A DNA stretch of 64,000 nucleotides, taken from the NCBI RefSeq assembly GCF_020595095.1, contig NZ_JAJDOP010000005.1, forward strand, positions 1 through 64,000, read 5' to 3'. The notes below the pieces were generated by a model. The model ran no database searches and was not told where the DNA came from. It saw only the letters and a program-made list of their open reading frames with translations. A program made the position numbers and the translations under genes. Below, in pieces: positions 1-9,701 of the stretch; within the stretch, counting starts at the first letter, position 1; each line of letters opens with the position of its first letter. This DNA is from Microvirga rosea. Lineage in GTDB: Bacteria; Pseudomonadota; Alphaproteobacteria; Rhizobiales; Beijerinckiaceae.

Positions 1-872
1 GTCGTGCCGCCGACTCCGTCGTCGTTGGAGGTTGCAGTCGCTACCGTATCCACTTGGTGGCCGGTGCCTTCGGTCAGAACGACAGGCGTCGTCACCGTCG
101 GCGTCTGCGGAGGCTGATTGTCCTGCGTTGCCGTGACCTTTACGGTAAACTCCTTGAAAGCGAAGCCAGATGTTGCGTCACTTTCGGGATCGATAACCTT
201 CACGCGAACTTTGAAATCGGTGTCTTGAGCGACCTGGAGCTGGCTCTTGTCCCGGACATGCAGCTCAAACGTAGCGTTCTCGTCGTTGCCGATCTTTACG
301 ATCTCAAAGGGGCCATTTGTAATTGGCTGGCCTTGATCATTAACGATCTGGTAATTCAGAAAGCCCATGGCATTGAATTCGGCGTATTCATCATCGTCAA
401 ACGCGGACAGATTCCCGATTTTCGTACCGTTTTCGGTGTTCTCGCTGATAATGACCTGCCCAGCCGAACCATCTGCTTTGGTCAGAGCGATATCCTCGGG
501 ATTATCGTTTGCATCCATAACGATGGCGGAAAAATAAGCTGAGTATTCATAGTTTACAGCAGAGCCGGTTCCGGTAAAATTAAACTCGCCGTATGTATTC
601 AAGTTTTCATAGTCTATAGTTTGGGCAAGAACGATTTCCCACCGATTGGCTGCCTGATTATACTGAAAAGCGAAATTACCACCATCGTCACCAGCTGAAT
701 TTGGCGTAGCAACAAAGCTGAGACCAGCAAGATTCTCGCCTGGTTTGAAATTTGAAAGGTAGGCTATCACGGTGCCTGCCTGAATACTCTCATGAAACTT
801 GATCTCACCAGGACCGTCTTGGCTGGTGAGCCCTGCAACTGGAGTAATGTCAAGATTCCAATAGTTAACCAT
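1..872 (-). CDS. Partial secreted cadherin-like/RTX-type protein (C-terminus cut by window edge)
   Basis: The minus strand is open from an ATG at 872 down to base 1, about 290 codons with no stop, so the gene continues off the left end. A good ribosome site (AGAGGGGG, about 5 bases upstream) supports the start. The visible part begins MVNYWNLDIT and has no classical signal peptide. It contains beta-rich repeats of cadherin/VCBS style, with acidic loops such as VMDANDNPED, AFDDDEYAEF and VIDPESDAT, and a repeat junction near DNQPPQTP. Such modules bind calcium in large type I-secreted adhesins. The next gene upstream (1088-7939) has the same architecture and strand, so the two are probably related. 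Export by a type I system is inferred from the family; the C-terminal secretion signal is not visible here. Confidence 0.75.
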   Translation of the reverse strand, partial: MVNYWNLDITPVAGLTSQDGPGEIKFHESIQAGTVIAYLSNFKPGENLAGLSFVATPNSAGDDGGNFAFQYNQAANRWEIVLAQTIDYENLNTYGEFNFTGTGSAVNYEYSAYFSAIVMDANDNPEDIALTKADGSAGQVIISENTENGTKIGNLSAFDDDEYAEFNAMGFLNYQIVNDQGQPITNGPFEIVKIGNDENATFELHVRDKSQLQVAQDTDFKVRVKVIDPESDATSGFAFKEFTVKVTATQDNQPPQTPTVTTPVVLTEGTGHQVDTVATATSNDDGVGGT

Positions 873-994
873 GATAGCCCCCTCTTTAATGAGACAGATA
901 AAGACACGATGTAACATAACTAATTAGCATTGGTCCATTTGCTTTGCAATCATGGAGACCAGCAAAAATAGAAACTTTAATGCAAGACACACCG

Positions 995-1030
995 AAAAAA
1001 GAAGCCACCGAGGATGGCCCCGATGGCTTC
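995..1030 (-). terminator. Rho-independent terminator of the giant RTX gene
   Basis: On the minus strand the arms GAAGCCA and TGGCTTC pair around a GC-rich centre (1001-1030), and six T residues follow (bases 995-1000). It lies 58 bases past the stop of the 1088-7939 gene, separating it from the partial gene that starts at 872. Confidence 0.75.
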
Positions 1031-1087
1031 TAATTTTAGCGAACCTATCATCACCAATGGATATCGCCCTTGGCTGAAGAGTAAGCT

Positions 1088-4000
1088 TTAAATCACCCAG
1101 AGGTCGCTTGCCGACAGGCTAGGCTTCGTATTGGTAAAGGAGATGATCTCCTTTTCCTGAGCCACTGTACCTGAACCATCTTGATCCCAATACAATTTGC
1201 CGGTGCTCTCATTATATATGAAGCGCGTCTGCGCAGTTTTAGTTCCTGAACCCATCTTAAGGAACGCGTTAGCACTGAGCTCCTTATCTGCAGTCCCTGC
1301 GAGATTGAAGATAGATTTGCTCACGTAGATCTTGTCTGCATTGTTGCCAGCTGCGTTCTTACTGAAGTCGGTGATAACGTCTTTGTTGGTGGCGCTCACA
1401 GACCGATCGAAGACGAAGATGTCATTGCCATCGCCGCCGGTGAGGGTATCGTTTCCTGCCCGGCCGTAAAGCTTGTCGTTATCACCTCCACCAATCAGGA
1501 TGTCCTTACCGGCTCCTCCAATCAACGTGTCCTTTCCATCCAGATGGCCGCTCTGTAGTTCCAGGGTCGCATTTTCAGCTTGCCAATCACGAACTGTGAT
1601 AACGAAGTCTTGCGTCGGGTCTACAGTTGTATCCACTCCGTCGTCGACCGTTAACGTGACCTTCATCGTGGAGGCCTGTTCACGATCAATTTTCGCACCG
1701 TTCATCACGACAAGTTTATTGCCATCGATAGCAAAGATACCATCATTACTACCGAAGGTTCCATCGGCCTTCTTGATCTTCAATGTCCCCGTCGCGTTTG
1801 CTACTATCTGGCCAACAAGTGAGCCGCTGCCAGCCATCTCGCGAACAAATGTCTGAGAAAGATCTATTGTAGGCGTATTGCTTGCAGCCTCCACGTCCAC
1901 CGTATAAGCCGTCTCCGCACTCGCGTGACCGGAGTCATCGAATGCGACCACTTTGAGCGTGTGGACGAAGTCATCGTCCGCGGTCACTTTGCGGGCGAGG
2001 ACGATTTCGCCCTTGTCGTTGATGGTGAAAAGACCGTCCTTGCTCGTAGTGCCGAACCAATCGCCATCGACGAACTTGTAGTGGTTGTTCAGGAAGCCCG
2101 AGTCCTTGCCGTCCGGGTCGTCGTTCGTGGCGATTGCCACGAGGACGTCCTTGTCATTGCCGACGTGGACCGCATTCTTCGTCTCGACCGTGACATGCTC
2201 CGGTCCTTCGTTCACATCCGTGACGTTGATCCGAATGACCTGCGGGTCGGACCACGCGCCGTCTCCGTTCATGTCACGGGCACGGACGACCACTTCATAG
2301 TAGTGGGCGCCGGTCGTTTTATCGACGCTGGCATCCTCATAGTTGAGATGGACGTTGTTCTTCAGGTGGATCTGACCGCTGACGGCGTCGATTTCGAAGA
2401 GCGCGCTGTCCTCCATGAAGTAACGCAGATCGGCGACGTCGTGATCGTCGGACGCCACCACCGTCGGCCCGAAAGCCTGGCTGGCCACGTCTTCGGCGAA
2501 GGTGATTTCCGTTCCGCCTGACGTCAGGTGGACATTGTTGGGCGCCTGATTGCCAACGTCCGACTGGACGACGACATCGTATTGGAAGGCTTGGCTGACG
2601 ATCTCGCCATTCCCCGCATCATAGGCTTCGATTTGGAGGACGTGGTGGCCGGCATTGGCGGCTGCGAGCTTGGTGTTGACCTTGATCTGCCCGGTTGCCT
2701 GATCGATGAAGAACAGGCCGTCGGCGCTGATCAGTTTGTTGGGTCCCTGCCCGTCCTTGAAGCGGAAGAGATTGTTGCGATAGTCCGCATTCATGATGTC
2801 CGGATCATGGGCGGCCATGGTGACGACCACCGTGCCGACGTCGTTTCCGACATAGACATTCTTGTCGCCGGTGAAGACGATATTGTCCGCAGCCTCGTTC
2901 TCGTCGGTGAGATTGATGGTGATTTTCTGGTAGGCGGATTGCAATTCGTCTCCGCTCTTCTCGACAGCACGAACATAGACAAAGTACGTGCCCTTGGCCT
3001 CCAGATCGAGAAGCGCCCCTTCCTTTACATGGATCTGGCCGGTATCGGGATCGATGAAGAAGAGATCATTCGGATCCAGCATCTCATAGCGGAGGTTCGC
3101 TGTGTCCCCGTCGTCATCGGCGATAACCTTGCCGACAATCGTGTCAGGGCCCGGCGAGTTCTCGGCGATGGTCGCGATCACCACGTCGCCTTCGAGACGG
3201 GCATTGATCGGAGCCTTGTTGTCCTCCGTTTCCGGCATGCCCGGCAGGAAGTCGACTTTTTCTATTCCCTTGCTCATGTAATAAGCAACGGCGTCCTCAA
3301 GGTCCTTTTCCGTCGCATAAAGGCCTTTGTAGAGGTACGCGACGTCGTTGGAGCCGTGGATCGTCGTATTATTGTTGTCGCCGAGTTCTCCGGCGATTTC
3401 GTCGCCGACATTTACGATAATATAGGTATCGTTTCCATCGCCACCGTTGAGGATGTGAGCGATGCTGACGCCGGTGCCGCCGTCGAGGGTATCGGAGACG
3501 TTCGTGGTGCCACTGCCAAGGATGGTCGACGAATATTTGTTGCCGATCAGGTGGACGCCTTCGGTAAAGCCATCGCCGGCCCGGAGGACCTCGACCTGCG
3601 CGTTCTTGGCAAGGCGATACTCATCGTGAATGAAGACCTCGGCGATGTCGAACAAGTCGCCTGCGCCTTCGACAATGGCGTCGCCGGAATGACGGATCCG
3701 ATAGGTATCGTCACCGCTTCCGCCTTCGAGGACATCGGCGTCGGTTCCCGCACCACCATCGAGGGTGTCGTTGCCGCCCTCGCCTGCGAGGAGGTTGCTG
3801 GATGCGTTACCGATGATGAGGTTGGCGTCATCGTTGCCGATGAGCGTCATCTGGCCCGTGGTTCCACTGGCGTCAAGGTTCTCGAGGAAGGCATCGAGAA
3901 CGTAGCCCGTGCCCTTGAATGCATCTCCGACGAGCTTGACGGTGTCACTGCCGCCGGTCGCGTCGGCCACTTCATCAATCGTGATGCCGTCGAGGCGCGA

Positions 4001-7000
4001 CACGATATAGGTGTCGTCGCCCAAGCCGCCGCTCAGGTTGTCCTTGCCAGCGCTGCCGCCGTCGAGGGTGTCATTGGCATCGCCGCCGATGATCGTGTTG
4101 TTGAGATTGTTGCCCGTGACATTGATGCCGGAATCGAGCCCATCCCAAGCCTTCATCACTTCGATGCCATCATCGTCGTCGAGGGTGTAGTGCTCCGTGA
4201 TCTTTACCGTGGCGACATCGTATCCGCCCAGGATCGGATCCGGATCCTCGCCGAAGGTCTTTCCAACTTCATCGATGATATATTCATCATCGTTCGCGCC
4301 GACGCCTTCGATGACGACCTGATAGGTCTTGACCACCGACCGAACGGTTCCGTCCGTCGCATCGACGGCGATCACCTGAAGCGTAATGGTTTGGGACGGG
4401 ACATCGCGCCCAATCTTGCCGACGGTCGTAATGACGCCCGTGTCTTCGTCGATCTGGAAAAGACCGCTTCCATCTTTCGGGCCATTGGTGTCGGCAAACT
4501 TGAACTTATTCGTCCCGTAAGGCCCCATCGGGTTGTCCGGATCCGTCACGTCCGCGTCGACGATCGTCACGCCTGCTTCCGTGGCACCGGCATGAAGCGT
4601 GGTGGGCCCCGAGCGGTCGAGCGTGAGGACCGGCACTTCGTTGACGTCCGTGACGATCACCTTGATCGGGGTGGCGTCGGAGACAAGTCCGCCATCACGC
4701 TCGTAAGCACGGACTTCGAGCATGATGTAGTGGTTGCCGTCCTTGTCGACATCCAGCGCCTCATAGTTCAGAGCCGCCTTGACCTTGATGTTGCCGTTGT
4801 TGTCGACCTCGAAGAACTCACCGTTGGTCAAGATCTCGTAACGGAGCGGGCCACCGTTGTTGTCGTCGCTCGCCAGAACCGTCGCGACGGCGGAGCCGAT
4901 CGTGTTTTCGGCAACGGGCGAAACGTCTCCCTGGAGTTGCGGCGGATTCGGCCTCTGATTTTCAACCGGGTCCACCCAGATCGAGACCGGCTGCGGCGTG
5001 GTGTAGGAGAGGTTGCCCTTATCCGTTACCCGCACGAAGAACTTGTACTCTGTCGAGGAGGTAACATCCGGGATGGTGCCGTTGCCCCTCTTGAGGACAC
5101 CCGTTGTAGGATCCACCACGAACATGGCATCAGAGCCGAGAACGTTGCCCTGCAGATCCAGCAATTGATACGTGAAGCCCTGCGGTGTCGTGTCCGGGTC
5201 CGTTACAGATGGATTGATGCTGATGACGTAACCAGGAATGTCGGTCTCTTTGACGCGATAAGGCCCGCTGTAGACAAGGCTGGTCGGCGCTTCGTTCACG
5301 TCATTGATATAGACGCGGACCGTCGTGATGTCGGATGGAATCTTCGCGCTCGCGGTTTCAATGGCACGAACCTGAACCTCGAAATACTTCCTGCCATCTG
5401 TGCCTGTAATGAGGCCCGGTGTCTGACCTTCGAAGTTGATTGCGGTGGTCAAGTAGATCCAGCCGTCATCATCGACCCGGAACTTGTCTTGATGGCTGAG
5501 GATTTCGTACTTGAGCGGACCGCCAAGACTGTCAACATCGGTTGCCTGGACACGGCCGGCAGGACCGGTCTTCATTTCATCGATGGGCTTGAAGGTGTTG
5601 GCGACCTCTACGGGCTTGTTGGGCCCATAGTCGACGCTGCCGCCATTCAACCATTGGACGTCTTCGATATTGGCGAGCTTCCGTCCATCGAAGTCTTTGA
5701 CGGAGATATAGGCAGTGTCCCAGCCCTCGGACGTCAGATTAAACTCACGTGGGTCGTCGCTCAAATTATCGACATAATAGATATCATTACCGAGGCCGCC
5801 GATCATAGTATCGGCGCCAGCTCCTCCATTAAGAGAATTAACGCCGCTATTGCCCTGCAGGAAATTGTCAAGCGAATTTCCGGTCAGGTTAATCGGCGCT
5901 GTACCCGGATCTGCGTAGGCATATTCGACGTTCGCACCCAGTGTAAGGCTGACTGAGGTATAAACCTTGTCGATACCGCCGAGGGCTCCCCCTACGCTTT
6001 CAGTGATGACATCTTTATCACTATTGACCCAGTACTCATCGTCACCGGTGCCGCCGTCCATTGAGTCGATACCGGTACCACCATAAAGGCGGTCGTTACC
6101 TTCGCCACCAATTAAGGTGTCGTTCTCACTGCCCCCATCGAGAGAATCGTCCCCGATTCCGCCCTCAAGCGTATCGCTCCCGATCATACCAGCGAGAGTG
6201 TCGTTCCCATCGGCGCCCCAAATATGGTTGGCTACCGAGTTTCCGATAATCGTATCTCTGCTATTGGTTCCCTGTGCAAAATTGATGTTCACAAGAGAAT
6301 CGCCACCGCCAATTGACTTGGCGACGGTGCCTGCACCGAGATCGACGTTTACGTATCCAGCCAGGGAGATGTAGTCAACGGCACCAGAATCTGATCCAGC
6401 ATCGAACCGATCGTTGCCAGCAGAGCCATAGAAGATATCGTAGCCGAAACCGCCATACACGGTGTCGTTGCCGGCGCCCGTATAGAAATTATCGTTGCCA
6501 TCGCCACCATCGAACCAAACGCTGTAGTTGGCCGCCTTGAAGGTATCGTTGCCTCCACCTGTGGAGATTTGCCAGACGTTCTTTAAAGTGTCGGTATAAT
6601 TCCCGTCCGTCGCCGTTTTATTGATTAGATCAATCGTTCGATCGATGATGGGACCTTTATATGTAAAACTGAAATCATGTATGTTGTGGATATTCTTAGT
6701 GTATGTGAAATCAACATAAGAGACCCATCCACCCTCAAGAGTATCCTGGCCGTCTCCACCAAGTAGGATGTCCCCAAAGCCACCTACAAGCCAGTCATCA
6801 CCAGTCCCACCCCACAAAACATCTCCGGCGTTATCCTCAGCTAAACTTCCATACAACCAGTCATTTCCCTCCCCGCCTTGTAGGACATCCGCATCATTTC
6901 CGCCGTCGAGTGTATCATCCCCGAGTCCACTCTGGAGATTATCACTGCCTGCAAGTCCAGCCCAATGCCATGATTTCTTAAGGGTAGCCCAAATCCCGTC

Positions 7001-7939
7001 AAGATAGAACGTATCTCCACGGTCTGCAGAGCTATTCAAACCGATGATTTTTTCTATGTCGGGATATATATTTGCATAACTGCCAATGAATGCGCTGAAC
7101 CCGTCGAACAGCATCGCGTAACTTGAATTAAGTGGCAAATGGCTGAAATCGACCGTATCGAAGCCGCCGTCGCCATGATACTCATCACCACCGTCAGCTG
7201 AAAAGCGACCATAAATGTAATCATTGCCTTCGCCACCATAGATGGTTGCTTTTCCGGTTCCGCCGGCCTTAACAATATCGTCTCCTGCCCGCAGATCTGC
7301 ACGCACGGCAAAACCAGCAAACTGCGTCAGATCAATATTGTCTGGATTGTTAGGATCGTCTCTGCCTTCATAGTAATACGCTGCAAGAGGTACAGGCGTG
7401 CCGCTTGCAGCAGCTTTATTGGAACTCGACGCCGTCAATGCTTGATCACTTGACGTAGCGCCTTGCCTTGCTGGGGATGCAGTCCCGACGGAAATTGCAT
7501 CAAAAGTGGCATCGGAAGGATGCGAACCTGCAATCGAAAATCCTTCAACCTCAGCAATGATAGCATCGCTTTCGGGCGCCATAGCCAAATAGGCGCCCTC
7601 ATGGTCTATGCCCGCATAGCTAGAGGATGCCTCAGCCTCAAGAGAAACATCAATGACAGCCTTATGCTGTTGAGCACTCGTTACCTCCTCATTTCTATGA
7701 TCATGAACGTGAGTGGACGCTTCAAGGACCTCGATCGAACGACGCCCATTCTTATCGTCCTGGATCAGCCTTGATGCCGGAACCGGTTCATGCGCTTGAT
7801 CCGCAGCCGTCGGCGCGTCAGCCGGATCCGAAGAAGGAAGCACACTTGCTGCAGCGGCACCGACGAGCGTGTCGTCGAGCAAGTTACCGATGTCGGTTGT
7901 TTCGATAGAAAGCGACTTATCGAAGACCGGCTTGTTCAT
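1088..7939 (-). CDS. Giant RTX/cadherin-domain secreted calcium-binding protein
   Basis: A protein of about 2,283 residues starting at MNKPVFDKS. An in-frame start ten codons upstream (7969) is less likely, because AAGGGGACG lies seven bases before the 7939 ATG. Layout by residue: a Ser/Ala-rich N-terminus of about 210 residues without signal peptide; RTX nonapeptide repeats (GGxGxDxLx type, e.g. GGEGNDYIYG, GGTGDDWLVG) at about 220-770; cadherin-like repeats at about 780-1215 (NEAPTSL, NQRPNPP, NEVPVLT junctions); a second RTX block at about 1280-1510; a second cadherin block at about 1575-2110; and a final RTX block (GGAGKDILIG, GGDGNDIFVF) before a tail ending SASDLWVI. RTX proteins with such tails are exported uncleaved by type I ABC systems. 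No exporter genes are nearby. A role as adhesin or surface-layer matrix protein is inferred. Base composition is uneven along the gene. Confidence 0.9.
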   Translation of the reverse strand: MNKPVFDKSLSIETTDIGNLLDDTLVGAAAASVLPSSDPADAPTAADQAHEPVPASRLIQDDKNGRRSIEVLEASTHVHDHRNEEVTSAQQHKAVIDVSLEAEASSSYAGIDHEGAYLAMAPESDAIIAEVEGFSIAGSHPSDATFDAISVGTASPARQGATSSDQALTASSSNKAAASGTPVPLAAYYYEGRDDPNNPDNIDLTQFAGFAVRADLRAGDDIVKAGGTGKATIYGGEGNDYIYGRFSADGGDEYHGDGGFDTVDFSHLPLNSSYAMLFDGFSAFIGSYANIYPDIEKIIGLNSSADRGDTFYLDGIWATLKKSWHWAGLAGSDNLQSGLGDDTLDGGNDADVLQGGEGNDWLYGSLAEDNAGDVLWGGTGDDWLVGGFGDILLGGDGQDTLEGGWVSYVDFTYTKNIHNIHDFSFTYKGPIIDRTIDLINKTATDGNYTDTLKNVWQISTGGGNDTFKAANYSVWFDGGDGNDNFYTGAGNDTVYGGFGYDIFYGSAGNDRFDAGSDSGAVDYISLAGYVNVDLGAGTVAKSIGGGDSLVNINFAQGTNSRDTIIGNSVANHIWGADGNDTLAGMIGSDTLEGGIGDDSLDGGSENDTLIGGEGNDRLYGGTGIDSMDGGTGDDEYWVNSDKDVITESVGGALGGIDKVYTSVSLTLGANVEYAYADPGTAPINLTGNSLDNFLQGNSGVNSLNGGAGADTMIGGLGNDIYYVDNLSDDPREFNLTSEGWDTAYISVKDFDGRKLANIEDVQWLNGGSVDYGPNKPVEVANTFKPIDEMKTGPAGRVQATDVDSLGGPLKYEILSHQDKFRVDDDGWIYLTTAINFEGQTPGLITGTDGRKYFEVQVRAIETASAKIPSDITTVRVYINDVNEAPTSLVYSGPYRVKETDIPGYVISINPSVTDPDTTPQGFTYQLLDLQGNVLGSDAMFVVDPTTGVLKRGNGTIPDVTSSTEYKFFVRVTDKGNLSYTTPQPVSIWVDPVENQRPNPPQLQGDVSPVAENTIGSAVATVLASDDNNGGPLRYEILTNGEFFEVDNNGNIKVKAALNYEALDVDKDGNHYIMLEVRAYERDGGLVSDATPIKVIVTDVNEVPVLTLDRSGPTTLHAGATEAGVTIVDADVTDPDNPMGPYGTNKFKFADTNGPKDGSGLFQIDEDTGVITTVGKIGRDVPSQTITLQVIAVDATDGTVRSVVKTYQVVIEGVGANDDEYIIDEVGKTFGEDPDPILGGYDVATVKITEHYTLDDDDGIEVMKAWDGLDSGINVTGNNLNNTIIGGDANDTLDGGSAGKDNLSGGLGDDTYIVSRLDGITIDEVADATGGSDTVKLVGDAFKGTGYVLDAFLENLDASGTTGQMTLIGNDDANLIIGNASSNLLAGEGGNDTLDGGAGTDADVLEGGSGDDTYRIRHSGDAIVEGAGDLFDIAEVFIHDEYRLAKNAQVEVLRAGDGFTEGVHLIGNKYSSTILGSGTTNVSDTLDGGTGVSIAHILNGGDGNDTYIIVNVGDEIAGELGDNNNTTIHGSNDVAYLYKGLYATEKDLEDAVAYYMSKGIEKVDFLPGMPETEDNKAPINARLEGDVVIATIAENSPGPDTIVGKVIADDDGDTANLRYEMLDPNDLFFIDPDTGQIHVKEGALLDLEAKGTYFVYVRAVEKSGDELQSAYQKITINLTDENEAADNIVFTGDKNVYVGNDVGTVVVTMAAHDPDIMNADYRNNLFRFKDGQGPNKLISADGLFFIDQATGQIKVNTKLAAANAGHHVLQIEAYDAGNGEIVSQAFQYDVVVQSDVGNQAPNNVHLTSGGTEITFAEDVASQAFGPTVVASDDHDVADLRYFMEDSALFEIDAVSGQIHLKNNVHLNYEDASVDKTTGAHYYEVVVRARDMNGDGAWSDPQVIRINVTDVNEGPEHVTVETKNAVHVGNDKDVLVAIATNDDPDGKDSGFLNNHYKFVDGDWFGTTSKDGLFTINDKGEIVLARKVTADDDFVHTLKVVAFDDSGHASAETAYTVDVEAASNTPTIDLSQTFVREMAGSGSLVGQIVANATGTLKIKKADGTFGSNDGIFAIDGNKLVVMNGAKIDREQASTMKVTLTVDDGVDTTVDPTQDFVITVRDWQAENATLELQSGHLDGKDTLIGGAGKDILIGGGDNDKLYGRAGNDTLTGGDGNDIFVFDRSVSATNKDVITDFSKNAAGNNADKIYVSKSIFNLAGTADKELSANAFLKMGSGTKTAQTRFIYNESTGKLYWDQDGSGTVAQEKEIISFTNTKPSLSASDLWVI

Positions 7940-8682
7940 TTGACGTCCCCTTGGCTTGTGCCGCCACACTTCATGCCGTCGTGATACCCACTTCAGGCAT
8001 ATGATACGAGATTACATATCATTAAGCAGTTTATGCTTCCTGCAAAGCTCTTCGTACGGAGGGGACGCATCACGAAATTCAGATTCCGGGCGTATTCGGG
8101 GGAGGTTTTGACGATCTTGAGGCGGCTGACTCAATGGACGGGCCCGGTTGCCGCAAGGTCCATGGCCGTTAACCATGGCTAAAGCCGAGGCCGAAAACTC
8201 GGCATCTTTGCATTCTGCACAAAGTCCATTGGGAAAATTTGCAGAGTTCGTAGGAAGTTCTACTTGTCGCGATTGTAGATTTATTTCAACTAAAAATAAC
8301 AAGACCCCACGGCAATGCGCCTAAAAGTTGCCGAAACGCGAAACCACGCGTCCATAGCGGTCGTCTCGCAGATGCTCGCTTCAGGTGGGCTCTGTACCGT
8401 CCGACAGGACCCAAACAGGGGGACCGACCGCCAGCGGGACGACGATGCCTCAATCCTCGCCCCTTCTCTCCCGGTTCCAATGACGTTCTTTCGGAGGCGC
8501 AAGCGTCGACCGTGGCATGGGCTGCCGCAAGGGCGCTCCCTGCCCTGCCCCGCCCTGCCCCGCCCTGCCCCGTCACGCCATTCGCTCCCTGAAGGGCCTT
8601 ATCGTATTTCGGCGTGCGCTCTCGCCTCCGTTTGTCAGCCGCGCCCAGAAGCGCTATGTCCCGGCTTTCGGAAGAGCCTGGC
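7940..8682. other. Long intergenic region between the RTX gene and the methionine aminopeptidase gene
   Basis: 743 bases with no convincing gene. The left part is AT-rich and carries the inverted pair ATGATA/TATCAT (8001-8022), which may belong to the RTX promoter. The right part is GC-rich and holds three perfect tandem copies of CCCTGCCCCG (8543-8572). Overlapping open frames here on both strands show no recognisable motif or good ribosome site. Confidence 0.6.
8543..8572. repeat. Three tandem copies of a 10-base C-rich repeat
   Basis: The unit CCCTGCCCCG occurs three times without mismatch at 8543-8552, 8553-8562 and 8563-8572, about 110 bases upstream of the methionine aminopeptidase start. 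It is a likely slippage-prone microsatellite; no function is evident. Confidence 0.85.
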
Positions 8683-9432
8683 ATGACGATTTCAAACGAC
8701 GACGACCTCAGCCGCCTGAAAGAGATCGGGCGGATCGTCGCCCATACCCTCGAGGCGATGGGGAAGGCCCTCGAGCCGGGCATGACCACCCTTGAACTCG
8801 ACCAGATCGGGCGAAAGCTCCTGGAAGCAGCCGGGGCACGTCCGGCCCCGGAGCTGGCCTACGCCTTTCCTGGGGCGACCTGCATCAGCGTGAACGAGGA
8901 GATCGCCCATGGCATCCCGGGCGCCCGGCGGATCGCGCGTGGCGACCTGGTCAACATCGATGTCTCGGCCGAGAAGAACGGCTTCTTCGCGGATACGGGG
9001 GCGTCATTCGCCGTTCCGCCCGTCACCCGGTCGATCGAGCGTCTTTGCAGGGATGGCCGGCGCGCCATGTGGACGGGCCTGCGGCAAGTTGGAGCCGGCA
9101 AGCCGATTGCCGGCATCGGCGAGGCCATCGGGAGTTTTGCGCGGAAAAACGGCTACAGTCTCGTCAGGAATCTCGCCAGTCACGGTGTCGGCTTGTCGCT
9201 TCACGAGGAGCCGACGGAAATCGCCACGTGGCCCGACGCCTCCGAACGCCGCATCATGAGCGACGGCCTGGTGTTCACCGTCGAACCATTCCTGTCCTTC
9301 GGCGCGGAGTGGGCCGAGGACGGCGATGATCCCTGGACGCTCTACAGCAGCCCCAAGGCCCCGACCGTTCAGTACGAACATACGGTTGTCGCAACCCGAA
9401 ACGGACCATTGATCGTCACGATGGCCGGTTAA
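8683..9432 (+). CDS. map: Type I methionine aminopeptidase
   Basis: Removes the initiator methionine from nascent proteins in the cytoplasm. The 249-residue protein has the pita-bread fold signature with all five metal ligands and the accessory histidine: H76 (EIAHGIPG), D93 (NIDVS), D104 (FADTGASF), H167 (SHGVG), E201 (FTVEPF) and E232 (QYEHT). The start at 8683 is chosen because GGAAGAG lies six bases upstream; in-frame upstream ATGs at 8656 and 8614 would add residues with no family counterpart. The protein lacks an N-terminal zinc-finger extension. It stands alone, not next to rpsM or secY, so it may be a second, accessory Map; this is inference because other copies cannot be seen. Confidence 0.93.
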   Translation: MTISNDDDLSRLKEIGRIVAHTLEAMGKALEPGMTTLELDQIGRKLLEAAGARPAPELAYAFPGATCISVNEEIAHGIPGARRIARGDLVNIDVSAEKNGFFADTGASFAVPPVTRSIERLCRDGRRAMWTGLRQVGAGKPIAGIGEAIGSFARKNGYSLVRNLASHGVGLSLHEEPTEIATWPDASERRIMSDGLVFTVEPFLSFGAEWAEDGDDPWTLYSSPKAPTVQYEHTVVATRNGPLIVTMAG

Positions 9433-9701
9433 GGCCTTCGAAACGAGAGCCCGGCTGCCTCCGGTCCATAAAGGCGAACTCCGATAAATGCAGCCTCGCG
9501 CGCCAATACGCGACGCGAGCACCTGTCGCCGACCGGACTTGTCACAATGTCGGGAATTTAGGCGATATTGGTGGCTGAGGACCACTACCGTCAACCGCCA
9601 ACAGTCATCTATATGGTTCCAGTTACGCTCTTTCGGCCCCACCCGGGATTACAGGCAGCGTCCGCTTAGTGCCATTTCCTGACCTTCCGCCACTGAGGTT
9701 G

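Noticed and set aside
2528-5956. Plus-strand open frame of 1,142 codons opposite the giant RTX gene
   Set aside because: It is the mirror of a GC-rich repetitive coding sequence; translated sequence is low-complexity Asp/Val/Arg-rich and without any domain, and it has no ribosome site.
8012-8302. Minus-strand frame of 96 codons in the 8 kb intergenic region
   Set aside because: Begins with a weak start and no ribosome site, has unusual composition and no recognisable motif; overlapping frames are equally long.
8543-8572. CRISPR or regulatory iteron
   Set aside because: Only three 10-base units without spacers; no cas or rep gene in the window.
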